A stretch of DNA of 64,000 nucleotides. Source: Chloroflexota bacterium. Lineage in GTDB: Bacteria; Chloroflexota; Dehalococcoidia; Lucifugimonadales; Lucifugimonadaceae. This document shows, one piece after another, positions 38,801 to 46,751 of this stretch. The notes under the pieces are model-generated. The model worked only from the letters and a program-made list of their open reading frames with translations, made no database searches and was not told the origin of the DNA. The stretch spans positions 1-64,000 of the forward strand of contig PCAM01000037.1 in NCBI GenBank assembly GCA_002730555.1. Direction: 5' to 3'. Made by a program: the position numbers and the translations under genes. How positions within the stretch are numbered: position 1 is the first letter of the stretch; each line of letters opens with the position of its first letter.

Positions 38801-39206
38801 CGCCGGAGCCCGTCAGCACAGGCACATCGTTCTCTACCGCTACGTCCCGGGCCCGGACCTTGTCGCCGAACAGCTCCAGCGTTTCGACCGCCGGCCCCAC
38901 AAATACAAGCCCGGCATCACCGCACGCCTTCGCAAACTTGGCGTTCTCCGCCAAGAAGCCGTAACCCGGGTGTACCGAGTCGCAGCCAGACGCTACCGCC
39001 ACGCTAATGACCCCCTCTATATCCAGGTACGAGGCGACGCCCCGGCCCTCAAGCCGGACCGCCTCGTCGGCTTTGTGAACGTGGAGGGAGATGGCGTCGT
39101 CGGATGGAAAGATCGATACGGTCTCGATCCCCATATCGGCGGCGGCGCGGATGATGCGAACTGCGATCTCTCCGCGATTCGCAATAAGAAGTTTGGACAG
39201 AGTCAT
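35886..39206 (-). CDS. Single-chain biotin-dependent acyl-CoA carboxylase
   Basis: ATP- and bicarbonate-dependent carboxylation of an acyl-CoA, with all parts on one 1106-aa chain. Biotin carboxylase (~1-450) has KLLIANRGEIAVRIIRAA, the ATP loop AVAGGGGRGARAV and FIEANARLQVEHTVTEAVTG. The biotin carrier (~500-570) has the attachment site LEAMKFFH (Lys533). The carboxyltransferase (~600-1106) has GRGKLTVRERIDALVD and the CT-beta/alpha glycine-rich segments GGDFTIRGGASDANVG and IFGVAGGCHI. Fusion of alpha and beta parts is less common than split PCC/ACC-type complexes. It leads an operon with two CoA-transferases and a SnoaL-like gene. Substrate (propionyl, acetyl, methylcrotonyl or geranyl type) cannot be read from the sequence by eye. 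Confidence 0.88.
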   Translation of the reverse strand: MTLSKLLIANRGEIAVRIIRAAADMGIETVSIFPSDDAISLHVHKADEAVRLEGRGVASYLDIEGVISVAVASGCDSVHPGYGFLAENAKFAKACGDAGLVFVGPAVETLELFGDKVRARDVAVENDVPVLTGSGELGSVDEAGAFLESLGRGGTMILKAVAGGGGRGARAVGDAADLKSQYAEATAEAMNAFGNGTLFAERLITRARHIEVQILGDGSGAVSNFGERECSVQRRYQKVMEVAPAPNLPDGLRKRIIDSAQRLATAVSYRSLGTFEFLVDARDLTDESGFYFIEANARLQVEHTVTEAVTGVDLVEAQLNVAGGSSLSDLGLEQADVPASRGFAIQARVNMETVTPDGRTLPSVGVVSAFDPPTGPGVRTDTFGYAGYTTSPSFDSLIAKVIGHSRSDDFGDAIRRTYRALSEFRIEGVSTNLNFLQNLLHHPDFAEMKIHTRFVDEQIATLADSSNDSHPKRFAEVAEAEVVRTAPVAVDVEGPEGTVGVIAPTQGIVAELNVAEGDSVRTGDQIAVLEAMKFFHTVLADRSGVVRMVAVQQGGTVLEDQPVVFIEAMDPADLETAVERGGAVEQRDIGWDAELDELALRTNLAHQMGGENNVAFHKGRGKLTVRERIDALVDPESFEEIGTLAGSATYDADGNLTGFTPANTVIGVSKINGRRVMVNGGDFTIRGGASDANVGNKTAYSERMAIEWRLPFVRLLDAAGGSVRTFEQIGHTYLPNGPGRDVSPHLLPVVPSVAAVLGSVAGLPAVQAALAHFSVMVKDTSVLFAGGPPVVKVAFGIDITKEDLGDASVQVFQSGVVNNLAESEEEAFDMIRRFLSYLPDSVYDMPPYEEPTDDRDRRDESLKNIVPRDNKTVFDPRPILESILDKDSIFEIAPHFGAGRLTVLARVNGYPVGVMINDSRVGGGATDIKAAEKIIRFIEMCETFHLPIINLADDPGFMIGLESESSGMLRVGARLHAVMADTETPWLTFVIRQIFGVAGGCHIRLSGMHRRYSWPSGNWGSMHIEGGVDAAYRREIAESDDPKAKRAEIESRLKQLASPFRTAQTFLVEEIIDPRDTRPLLCDFVEAAQAVIKTQLGPGKAARWRP

Positions 39207-39509
39207 CGGGCGTTTCTGCTACCTGTAATGAAGCTGGGGACGTGGCGTCGCAACGTGCGCGACCTCCGTGAACGTGTACACCATACCCATCCGCGGCCAT
39301 GCGGTGTGGCTTTCAGGATGTTATCGTGCGCGCTCAGCGGGTCGAGAAACGGCCCCTCGGCGGGTGTCAACGACCTGGCTTACTGGTCCGGGATTCAGGG
39401 CCCTCACGAAATCAGCACACGCCCTGCTAACGCACCACCTTACAGCGCGTTTTCACGCGGTCTGACTCGCTCATACGACGCACAGATCACACAGGGTGAT
39501 GACCCCTCT

Positions 39510-39828
39510 CGGGTCAACGGCATCCCGGTGGCGCCTGGTGTTGTAGAAGGGGTTGTCCGGATCGTCAAAAACCTCTCCGAATTCGGGCGGCCACCCCCCG
39601 GGCGAGATCCTGGTGTCCCGGACCACTTCGCTGCCCTGAACGCCCTTGTTTCGCACTGCGTCCGCCGTTGTAACCGACACCGAAGGCATCCCGAGCCACT
39701 GCGCAGTCGTCGCCCGTGAATACGGGATACCGGCCGTCGTCGACACAGGCGTCGCCACGGCGCGTATAGAAGACGGCCAGCGGATACGTGTTGGCGGCGA
39801 TGCCGGGGTGATACGGCTGCTGGACTGA
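39510..39828 (+). pseudogene. PEP-utilising swivel domain remnant
   Basis: Carboxy-terminal phosphohistidine (mobile) domain of a PPDK/PEP-synthase-like enzyme. It begins GIPVAPGVVEGVVRIVKNLSEF near 39519. A frame change follows in a run of six C at 39594-39599, and the match continues as PPGEILVSRTTSLP. A TGA at 39637-39639 then replaces the usual Trp before TPLF. The end is intact in that frame: AVVTDTEGIPSHCAVVAREY, GIPAVVDTGVATARIEDG, IRVGGDAGVIRLLD. The catalytic His of GxxSHxAIVARE is still present. The upstream ATP-grasp domains are missing. Confidence 0.7.
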
Positions 39829-39880
39829 GGTGCCGACTCTCACGTCGTTCTCATGTCCGAAACCTGCTGTTGGTGATAAC

Positions 39881-39909
39881 TTTCACACATTGTTTAACTG
39901 GTTCATAAT
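39881..39909 (+). promoter_or_regulatory. Candidate sigma-70 promoter of the first bicupin
   Basis: TTTCAC (39881-39886) and CATAAT (39904-39909) are separated by 17 bp, about 40 bp upstream of the TTG start. The surroundings are AT-rich compared with the rest of the window. Found by eye only. Confidence 0.4.
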
Positions 39910-39949
39910 CGGGCCGTTGTTGTGATGAAACCAACCGGGAGTTTTGGCC

Positions 39950-40633
39950 TTGGCGACCTCTCAAGAACCGATTCGCTCTCAACCCATCCAGGTTTGTGGG
40001 ATGCCCTGGACGGAAAGCACGCCCGTTATTCGCAGGCGACCGCTCTGGTCTGACGAGAAGACCAGCCGTAACGCGCAGATCATCGAATTTTTGCCCGGCA
40101 GCGGGATGCCTATGCACAGGCACGTCGGGTTCGAACTCATGTACGTGATAGAAGGGTCGTTGACGGATCAGTTCGCAACCCTCAGGCCGGGCAACATCTC
40201 CTATCGCCCGAACGGCTGCGTCCACGCAGCCACCAGCCCGAACGGGGCGATAGTTCTCGCCATCGTCTCCGGGGGTGCCGAACCGGCGGCCGAGATCGGG
40301 GACGCTCCTCAACCGGAGTTCTTTGCCCCAGAAGATCTGCCGTGGTTCGAAGCCCCCTCCGGCATTCGCTCCAAGCAAATCGTATCGGACGAGAGCGCAA
40401 ACTGGACCGTGGGAATCAAGCGATATCCAGAGGGCGTCGCCGCCCAGCGCCACCGCCACGCCGGCGACGAACTCGTTTTCGTGATCGAGGGCGAAAGCAA
40501 GGACGAATCCGGCACCATCACCCCCGGCAACATGGCGTACATGCCCTACGGCACCGAACACACCTTCGAGACCGACACCGGGGCGACGGTTCTAACCGTG
40601 GAGTGGGGACGCAAAGAGAACCTTCCTGCGTGA
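39950..40633 (+). CDS. Bicupin, first tandem copy
   Basis: Two-domain cupin of 227 aa. Domain 1 holds PGSGMPMHRHVGFELMYVIEG (His-rich motif 1) and LRPGNISYRPNGCVHAA (motif 2). Domain 2 holds QRHRHAGDELVFVIEG and TPGNMAYMPYGTEHT. Both domains therefore keep most metal ligands. Resembles the ChrR-type cupins, which bind Zn or act as small dioxygenases/isomerases; the exact role is unknown. TTG was chosen by comparison with the paralogue at 41154, which shares MTTSQEPIRS and an identically placed GGGAG eight bases upstream. It lies downstream of the swivel-domain pseudogene. Confidence 0.82.
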   Translation: MATSQEPIRSQPIQVCGMPWTESTPVIRRRPLWSDEKTSRNAQIIEFLPGSGMPMHRHVGFELMYVIEGSLTDQFATLRPGNISYRPNGCVHAATSPNGAIVLAIVSGGAEPAAEIGDAPQPEFFAPEDLPWFEAPSGIRSKQIVSDESANWTVGIKRYPEGVAAQRHRHAGDELVFVIEGESKDESGTITPGNMAYMPYGTEHTFETDTGATVLTVEWGRKENLPA

Positions 40634-40670
40634 AGTAAGTCGCCCCGATCTCTGGTCGAGCGGCGTGGTC

Positions 40671-40955
40671 TTACTCCGGCGCCAGGCCGCCATCCCTGCG
40701 GAAGAACCCGCCGCCGAAATCACCGCCTGCCCCGTCTCCGCCGAAGAACGCTCCACCCTCAAATCCCTGGAAGAGTTGGTCGATGCCACAGGCCTCGACG
40801 ATGGTCTGGAAATCTTCCGGCGCGGGGTTTGTCGGTTCGCCTGAACCCGAGTGATCCGCTCCGAGCGCCGCAATCGCGCACTCCGTGAGTTCGCCGCAGT
40901 TGGCGAAAAGATCGACCCTCGTCGCTCCGAACCTGATCGACGCACGCCCGGACAC
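40671..40955 (-). CDS. Small hypothetical protein, possibly a fragment
   Basis: A 94-codon minus-strand frame between the two bicupins. Its composition is protein-like: FANCGELTECAIAALGADHS, then PTNPAPEDFQTIVEACGIDQ, followed by a Gly/Phe-rich end (GGAFFGGDGAGGDFGGGFF). It has three Cys and an acidic character. The GTG start has no ribosome-binding site, and no signal peptide is seen, so the N-terminus may be lost. I do not recognise the family. Confidence 0.35.
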   Translation of the reverse strand: MSGRASIRFGATRVDLFANCGELTECAIAALGADHSGSGEPTNPAPEDFQTIVEACGIDQLFQGFEGGAFFGGDGAGGDFGGGFFRRDGGLAPE

Positions 40956-41153
40956 GATAGAGACGGAACATACGCGTCATCAAACGCCCGGAATGTTAAG
41001 GAATCTCGAGGTTCTTGAATCCGCATCTACCGCTCCGGAGGCGCCGGCCCCAACACCCACCCGGCGTTGGCCCTGTGATAACTTGCGGCCCGCAGGCTGA
41101 CTAATTCAACACGTGTCCGGCTCCATCACCGGGGCCTCAGGGGAGACTCGACC

Positions 41154-41831
41154 TTGACGACATCTCAGGAACCTATCCGATCTCGACCGATCCACGTCAA
41201 CCAGATTCCGTGGGTTGAGGGCGGCCCGGGGATGCGCACCAGGCCGCTCTGGGAGGACAAGGCAACTGACCGAAAAGCGCACATCGTCGAGTTTGAACCG
41301 GGCGCAGGCATGCCTCTCCACAGGCACGTTGGCCACGAACTTATCTACCTGATCGAGGGCTCACTGGTCGACGAGTCCGGGACGCTCAGGCCGGGCAACA
41401 TCGCCTATCGGCCAGACGGCTGCGTCCACTCCAACTCGAGCCCCAACGGCGCGATAGCGCTCGCCATCATCCAGGGCGGCAACGAGTCGGCCACCGAGAT
41501 AGGTGACGCACCGGGGTCGCAAATCTTTGTGCCTGAAGATCAGCCCTGGAATGCGACGCCGAGGGGCACGTTCACCAAACCGATCGTCGCAAACGAGGTC
41601 GCAGGTTGGGCGGCGGCGGTCAACCGCTTCCCGTCCGGCGCTGGAATTCCGTTACATCGCCATCACGGCGACGAGCTCATCTTCGTGATCGAGGGGGCGA
41701 GCGCAGACGAGGGCGGTGTGATCACGCCCGGCAACATGAGCTACAGGCCGAACGGTGCAGAGCACACGGTCAAGACCGAACTTGGCGCAACGGTTTTCGG
41801 CGTCGTGTGGGGCCATACGGAAGCCCTGTAG
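41154..41831 (+). CDS. Bicupin, second tandem copy
   Basis: 225-aa two-domain cupin, clearly a paralogue of the gene 520 bp upstream: the openings (TSQEPIRS) and the spacing of motifs correspond throughout. Domain 1 has PGAGMPLHRHVGHELIYLIEG, with an extra His compared with the first copy (VGHEL against VGFEL), and LRPGNIAYRPDGCVHSN. Domain 2 has IPLHRHHGDELIFVIEG and TPGNMSYRPNGAEHT. The extra His in domain 1 gives the full set of classical cupin ligands, which the first copy lacks. TTG start with GGGGAG eight bases upstream. Confidence 0.82.
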   Translation: MTTSQEPIRSRPIHVNQIPWVEGGPGMRTRPLWEDKATDRKAHIVEFEPGAGMPLHRHVGHELIYLIEGSLVDESGTLRPGNIAYRPDGCVHSNSSPNGAIALAIIQGGNESATEIGDAPGSQIFVPEDQPWNATPRGTFTKPIVANEVAGWAAAVNRFPSGAGIPLHRHHGDELIFVIEGASADEGGVITPGNMSYRPNGAEHTVKTELGATVFGVVWGHTEAL

Positions 41832-41941
41832 GGAGCAGAGAATTCGCACATGCCAAGAATTGAACCGCTCAATGACCGGCGCCACAGGTTGAAGTCCACA
41901 TGCGGTCGAGCTTAAACGACCGGGCTGTCGCAGTAGGGTTC

Positions 41942-41965
41942 GATCTTGAATCGAGTTCAGGATGG
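41942..41965. repeat. TTGAATCGAGTTCAGGATG repeat, third copy
   Basis: Matches the palindromes at 19009 and 19111 (GAATCGAGTTCAGGATG). It lies just beyond the stop of the SDR gene. Confidence 0.6.
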
Positions 41966-41984
41966 CAGAAGTAAAACCGTCTGC

Positions 41985-42764
41985 TTAACCAGCTCCATCC
42001 TGCGGTGCGTACCCGAGCACTTCCTTCGCATGGGCGTTGTCCCTGAATAGCCTCTTGTTGTCGGAAGTTGCCCAGAAGATGTCGAACTTGAGATCGACCG
42101 GCGCTTCGATGATCTTGATCGTCAGCTGCTGCAGGTCGCGATGGCTCTGCCAGTTCGCCATGCCACGCCCGGGTTGGGGCGCATCTATCGGCCCCGTGGC
42201 GCTGATCCTGAGGTTGATGACCGATAGATCGGTGGTCGCCGCGTACAGCCGCCCCAGGTCTTCGCCAAAGAGCTTGGTCACGCCGTACATGTGTATCGGT
42301 TTCGGCTCGGACGCCTCGTTCACCATCTCCCACGATTCAGGCAGCGGGAGATCGTCTTCGGAGACGAGTGTTTTGTACGGCTCTTCCCACTCGTACCCAT
42401 TCGCCGTGGCGCCGGAACTCGCCAGGATCACACGGGAGACGCCGGCTTGTCTGGCGACCTCAAGCACGTTGTAGCAGCCGATGATGTTGTACTTCAACAT
42501 CGTCTCCCAGCTGCCGCTCATACCTTCGGGGTCGCTCCGTCCACCGGATGCGGCCAGGTTCACGATCACATCAACGCCCCCAAAAGCCGGACGCAGGGAC
42601 GCCATGTCAGCGACATTGCCTTTGAAGTTGCGCTCCTCCGGCATATCGTCCACGCCGTTACGTGACAACGAGCTGACAACATAACGCTCCTCAAGCGCCG
42701 GGCGCATCGCCCTGCCAACCACTCCGCTGAGTCCCGTAACCAGCACCTTCAGCTTTTCGGCCAT
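41985..42764 (-). CDS. NAD-dependent epimerase/dehydratase-type SDR, uronate dehydrogenase-like
   Basis: Extended short-chain dehydrogenase of 259 aa. The Rossmann motif is VLVTGLSGVVGRAM, the Asp in FKGNVADMASLRP binds the adenine, and VNLAASGG and ILASSGATAN precede the catalytic Tyr-Lys in MYGVTKLFGE. The compact size and the segment around NLRISATGPIDAP resemble uronate dehydrogenases, which oxidise uronic acids to aldarolactones. The genes next to it (Gfo/Idh/MocA enzyme, enolase-type dehydratase) would fit a sugar-acid route. It is the last gene of that minus-strand run. Confidence 0.82.
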   Translation of the reverse strand: MAEKLKVLVTGLSGVVGRAMRPALEERYVVSSLSRNGVDDMPEERNFKGNVADMASLRPAFGGVDVIVNLAASGGRSDPEGMSGSWETMLKYNIIGCYNVLEVARQAGVSRVILASSGATANGYEWEEPYKTLVSEDDLPLPESWEMVNEASEPKPIHMYGVTKLFGEDLGRLYAATTDLSVINLRISATGPIDAPQPGRGMANWQSHRDLQQLTIKIIEAPVDLKFDIFWATSDNKRLFRDNAHAKEVLGYAPQDGAG

Positions 42765-42811
42765 TCATATTCTCCAGTAGGCGTATCCGTTGTTATGCGA
42801 TGAAGCGGTGA

Positions 42812-42884
42812 GGGTGTATTGCCATACGCCCCTACGATGCCCAGAAGACTCTACCGTCATCCCGAGCGTAGCCGAGGGACCTTC
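42812..42884. repeat. GGGCGTATTGCCATACGCCC palindrome and neighbouring GTCATCCCGAG repeat
   Basis: Copy at 42812-42831 reads GGGTGTATTGCCATACGCCC and pairs on itself; related copies lie at 24216 and 46752. About 25 bases on, GTCATCCCGAGCGTAGCCGA followed by GGGACCTTC resembles another widely scattered bacterial extragenic repeat. No gene is seen in this ~220-bp spacer. Confidence 0.65.
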
Positions 42885-42984
42885 TCCAACTGAGCATCCA
42901 GCGAACCAAACATGTTCCGGTAAATTCTCACGTTCTCCCTCACCCTTCATGCACCTGGGCCTCTCCCGCTGGGAGCACCGCCGC

Positions 42985-44115
42985 TCAAGCGTTCTCCGTA
43001 TCAAGCGTCACGTTATCGCCACGCAGCGTCCGGTTCCTGATATCAAACCTTCCCGGATAGCGGACCGGCAGATGGCCGTCGTCGATCATCACCCCAAGCG
43101 GGTGCACCAGCGTCTTCACCGGAAACTGAACCTGCGTGTGGGTTCGTGCCGATTCGTAAACCCCGTGCACCATCTCCAGCGCCTTGTACCCGCTCTCGCC
43201 GGTCGATCGGTACCCCTCGATAGCATCGCCGTTCACCCATGAGGCGAACGCGTGCGCCTGCTCGATACTGCCCTCAATCACCTCAAAGTTGTCATCCCCA
43301 GGCATGGCGTGCTTGCCGGCCGGCACTCGATGGTCCCAGCCGCCGGTAGTGTTGTTCATGATCCGCAGATCCTCCAGCGTGAGGTCGATCATGCCCTCGC
43401 TGCCGAAGATCTCCGCGCCCCAGCCGTGCTTCGGCGTCAGCCCGGAAAGGATCATCGCCTCGGCCCCGGTCTCAAATCCAAAAACAGCCAGCGCCTTGTC
43501 CTCGATCGGGATTGCGCGCGCCCAGCGGTCTGTCTCACGTTCCACGTTGCCCATGGCCCAGGTGCACTCGGCGTCGCCGAGCAGGTACCGGAACAGGTCC
43601 GACTGGTGTGACGAGTAGTTGGGCAGACCGTCCCGGGCGTACATCTTGATGAAGCTCACATGGCCGATCTCGCCGTCGGTGATCAGGTCCTTCGCCAGCG
43701 TGTACGCCGGCAGCCACCTGCGTTGGTGGCCGATCGCAAGTTTCACGTTATTGCGGCGGCAAACCAGGATCATGTCTGCGGCGGCGCCCAGCGTGTCGGC
43801 CATCGGCTTTTCGCACAGCACCGCCTTGATCCCCGAAGACGCTGCGAGCCGCGTCATGACGCTGTGCCCGATGTCCCAGACGCCCACCGAAACGACGTCC
43901 AGTTCAGACCTCTCAAGCATCTCGGCGGCGTCGGCGAAGTGCTCCGCCTTGTAATCATCCCACTCGGCGAACTCCTCGTCGTAGTCTTTCATCGCCTGAT
44001 CGCTCAGATCGGAGATGGCGACGATCTCGTACGCCCCCGAGTGCATGTAGCCCATGCCGTGGTTGATGGTCATCTCGCCGCAGCCGATGACCCCGACGCG
44101 CAGTTTGTCTGCCAA
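42985..44115 (-). CDS. Gfo/Idh/MocA-family oxidoreductase
   Basis: NAD(P)-dependent sugar or inositol dehydrogenase family, 376 aa from the chosen TTG. The N-terminal nucleotide fold reads [20 protein letters not shown], and the conserved EKP motif is in AVLCEKPMADTLGAA. The C-terminal domain follows, with HQRRWLPAY and EIFGSEGMIDL. I chose the TTG with GGAG seven bases upstream because the 26 codons before it are not conserved in kind; an earlier start at 44193 is possible. It sits between the enolase-type dehydratase and the SDR, and probably acts on the same sugar or its acid. Confidence 0.85.
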   Translation of the reverse strand: MADKLRVGVIGCGEMTINHGMGYMHSGAYEIVAISDLSDQAMKDYDEEFAEWDDYKAEHFADAAEMLERSELDVVSVGVWDIGHSVMTRLAASSGIKAVLCEKPMADTLGAAADMILVCRRNNVKLAIGHQRRWLPAYTLAKDLITDGEIGHVSFIKMYARDGLPNYSSHQSDLFRYLLGDAECTWAMGNVERETDRWARAIPIEDKALAVFGFETGAEAMILSGLTPKHGWGAEIFGSEGMIDLTLEDLRIMNNTTGGWDHRVPAGKHAMPGDDNFEVIEGSIEQAHAFASWVNGDAIEGYRSTGESGYKALEMVHGVYESARTHTQVQFPVKTLVHPLGVMIDDGHLPVRYPGRFDIRNRTLRGDNVTLDTENA

Positions 44116-44235
44116 TCCGCTTCTCCCGGTGCCAGTGGCACGATTATTTGATAGCCATTCCGTTACATAGGCGTCGCCGGGCAAATTCGACACTGACAGG
44201 CTGATTTACCAAAAATGAGCCCATCTGCCAGGGTG

Positions 44236-45381
44236 TCATTCGACCAAGTGCGCTTTCAGGACGGCCTCATCAAACTCGATCCCTAGACCCGGCCCGGTCG
44301 GCGGGATGATGAGCCCGTTATCCAGCACCAGCGGCTCCTTGAAGATCGTCTTGTGCAGCGGCCCCTGGTTGGCCTCCTGGATTAGGAAATTCGGCGAGCA
44401 GGTGTCGATCTGGATCGCAGCGGACGACGCGATCGGCCCGCAGTACATGTGCGGAGCGATCATGGCGTAGTGTGCCTCCGCGATGGCGGCGATCTTCTTC
44501 GACTCCGTGATCCCGCCGCACTGGCCCACGTCCAGTTGGATGATCGAGGCCGCGCCCTTCTCAAGCAAGCTGGAGAACTCGTACTTCGTCACCAACCGCT
44601 CGCCGGTCGCGATCGGGATACTCGTGTGAGCGGCGACCCGGGCCATCTCCTCAATGTTCTCCGGCGGGACGGGCTCTTCGAACCAGTACGGGTGGTACGG
44701 TTCAAGGATATCCGCCACGCGGATGGCGCTGAAGGTCGAAAGCTGCCCGTGGGTCCCGATGCCCACCTCAAGATCGTCGCCGACGGCGTCCCGGATGACC
44801 TGGAAAATCTTCTCGGCATTCTTGATCTCCTTGAGCGTGATGTCCCGTGGAATCGGGTACATGGGCATAAAGGGGTCCAACTTGCAGGCCGAGTTGCCCT
44901 CCTCAAGCAGCTTCACCGCCGCCGCTCCGGCCAGCGCCGGGTCGGCCTGGATCTCCCTCATCCCGGGCATATAGGCATAGGCGCGCAGCTTCTCGTGGTA
45001 CTTCCCGCCGAGCAGGTTGTAGACCGGCTGGTTGGTCGCCTTGCCGCGGATGTCCCAGAGGGCCATGTCGATGCCGCTGATTACCGGGGTGGCGTAAAGG
45101 CTCGGGTGGCGGAAGTCGTGTCGGCTGGCGTACATCCGGTCCCAGATTCGCTCGCCGTTAAACGGGTCTTCGCTGATCACGTACTGCTCGACAAGTTCCT
45201 TGATCAGGTGAACCTGGGTCTGCATATCATCGATGCTGTTGGAGTAAGCGCCGCCGGTGATTCGCTCACCGAGGCCTGTTATGCCCTCATCCGTAAAGAG
45301 TTCGATGAACAACCACCAGCGGCCACCGATGAACGGTTCAACGTTCTGAATGACCTTCGTATCGAATCCGGTTACCTTCAA
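44236..45381 (-). CDS. Enolase-superfamily sugar-acid dehydratase/cycloisomerase-like
   Basis: Mandelate racemase-subgroup protein of 381 aa. The capping domain (1-120) ends in SGIDMALWDIRGKATNQPVYNLLGG. In the barrel, strand 2 has SACKLDPF, the third metal strand FEEPVPPE, the fourth ATGERLVTK, and strand 7 LDVGQCGGITES followed by the catalytic His in IAPHMYCGP. At the first metal-ligand position the chain reads VGIGTHGQL, where the Asp of IDxHG is absent. Members with IGTHGQ are a subgroup, so this may be real rather than decay. Probable substrate is a galactonate-, aldarate- or aldarolactone-like acid. Leads the run with the Gfo and SDR genes. Confidence 0.85.
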   Translation of the reverse strand: MKVTGFDTKVIQNVEPFIGGRWWLFIELFTDEGITGLGERITGGAYSNSIDDMQTQVHLIKELVEQYVISEDPFNGERIWDRMYASRHDFRHPSLYATPVISGIDMALWDIRGKATNQPVYNLLGGKYHEKLRAYAYMPGMREIQADPALAGAAAVKLLEEGNSACKLDPFMPMYPIPRDITLKEIKNAEKIFQVIRDAVGDDLEVGIGTHGQLSTFSAIRVADILEPYHPYWFEEPVPPENIEEMARVAAHTSIPIATGERLVTKYEFSSLLEKGAASIIQLDVGQCGGITESKKIAAIAEAHYAMIAPHMYCGPIASSAAIQIDTCSPNFLIQEANQGPLHKTIFKEPLVLDNGLIIPPTGPGLGIEFDEAVLKAHLVE

Positions 45382-45575
45382 CGTACCCTCCTGATCTTGA
45401 TGCCGGGGGTCGCGCCGAACGACAGGTGGGCGCGATGCGGCGGATCATACAGCGAACTTTCGCGAGTTAACGGCGACTTTGGTATGGCGACTTTCTGAGC
45501 GATCGCCCGAAACGGCCGTGAAATCGCCACCGGATGGGTTAGAGTCTCCGGCAGCCACCACATCGAGGAACTCCA

Positions 45576-46685
45576 ATGAAAATCACCGACATCACCGTCA
45601 CTTCTCTAACAACCGGCAAAGGCCTCCTTCGCGTCCAGACAGACGCCGGGGTCGAGGGCTGGGCGGAGGCTCCGGGCCGCAACCCGGGCGTTCCGGGCAG
45701 GAACGGGGAGGTGTTTGAGGCCTATCTCGAAAGCATCATCAAGCCGGTCCTCATCGGCGAAGACCCGCTACAAATCGATCGCCACTGGGAGACTCTGGCG
45801 CTCGGCAAGGACGACCGGCTCTTCAAGCTGCCGGCGAACGTCGTCGGCGTCATCGACGTGGCTCTCTGGGACCTGCTCGGCAAAGAGGCCAGCCTACCGG
45901 TCTACACCCTCATGGGAGGCGCCGCCCGGACGAACATCGAGCTCTACTGGTCCACCGGCTCTGGCTGGCGGATGCAGCCCGAAGAGATGCTGGATCTGGT
46001 GAAAAAAGGCTGGGACATGAACTTCCGGGCCTTCAAAATTCGCATGGACTGGAAGGGCTGGCGACAGGACGCGAATCCCGAGAAGGATTACCAGATGTTC
46101 AGGTTGGTCCGGGAGTTCCTCTCGGACGGAAACTACCTCGGATTCGACGCCAACAACGGCTACTCGGTCTCGACCGCGATCCAGCAGGGACGGCGCTTTG
46201 AAGAACTCGGCATCGACCACTTTGAAGAACCGATTCCCAACTGGGACCTGCCCGGCCTGAAGCAGATATCGGAAGCACTGGACGTTGCGGTTGCGGCGGG
46301 CGAGCAAGACGCCTTCAGGTGGTGGTTCCAGAGCCTGATCCTGCTTGGCGACCCCGACATCCTGCAGCCGGACATCCTGAGCGCGGGCGGTCCATCAGAG
46401 GTAAAGCGGATCTTTGACATGGCGACCACCCTGGGAAAGCCGGTCATGCCGCACAGCCCGCAGGCCGGCATCAACAGCATGGCCTCGCTGCACGTGTACT
46501 CCACCGTCCAGAATGCCACCCGCCCGCATGAGTTCTCCACCGAGTTCTCGGGACCGCTGGACGACGTGGCCAACCTGTACGGCGATGTCGTGATCCCGAA
46601 GAACGGCCACATGATACTGAGCGACAGGCCAGGACTTGGCATCGAGCTGAACGAGAAAGCGGTAGCGGACCTGACTCTGAAATAA
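45576..46685 (+). CDS. Enolase-superfamily mandelate racemase/sugar-acid dehydratase
   Basis: 369-aa member with a complete residue set. KxR is on strand 2 (FKIRMDWKG), the metal ligands are Asp in LGFDANNGYS, Glu in HFEEPIPN and Glu in VAAGEQDAF, and the Asp-His dyad is in LQPDILSAGG and MPHSPQAG. Capping-domain end: VGVIDVALWDLLGKEASLPVYTLMGG. The KxR plus His-Asp set is that of mandelate racemase/glucarate-type enzymes and of several sugar-acid dehydratases; substrate unknown. It is divergent from the 44236 enolase gene across ~190 bp. The DgoD-like gene follows 300 bp downstream on the same strand. Confidence 0.88.
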   Translation: MKITDITVTSLTTGKGLLRVQTDAGVEGWAEAPGRNPGVPGRNGEVFEAYLESIIKPVLIGEDPLQIDRHWETLALGKDDRLFKLPANVVGVIDVALWDLLGKEASLPVYTLMGGAARTNIELYWSTGSGWRMQPEEMLDLVKKGWDMNFRAFKIRMDWKGWRQDANPEKDYQMFRLVREFLSDGNYLGFDANNGYSVSTAIQQGRRFEELGIDHFEEPIPNWDLPGLKQISEALDVAVAAGEQDAFRWWFQSLILLGDPDILQPDILSAGGPSEVKRIFDMATTLGKPVMPHSPQAGINSMASLHVYSTVQNATRPHEFSTEFSGPLDDVANLYGDVVIPKNGHMILSDRPGLGIELNEKAVADLTLK

Positions 46686-46751
46686 CGGCGCCGCCCAGGT
46701 CGTGGGCGTTTTCCGCAAAACAGTGGCAGGCGCTGATTAATATCCGCCCGC

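Noticed and set aside
44449-45498. 349-codon plus-strand frame
   Set aside because: Antisense to the enolase-superfamily gene.
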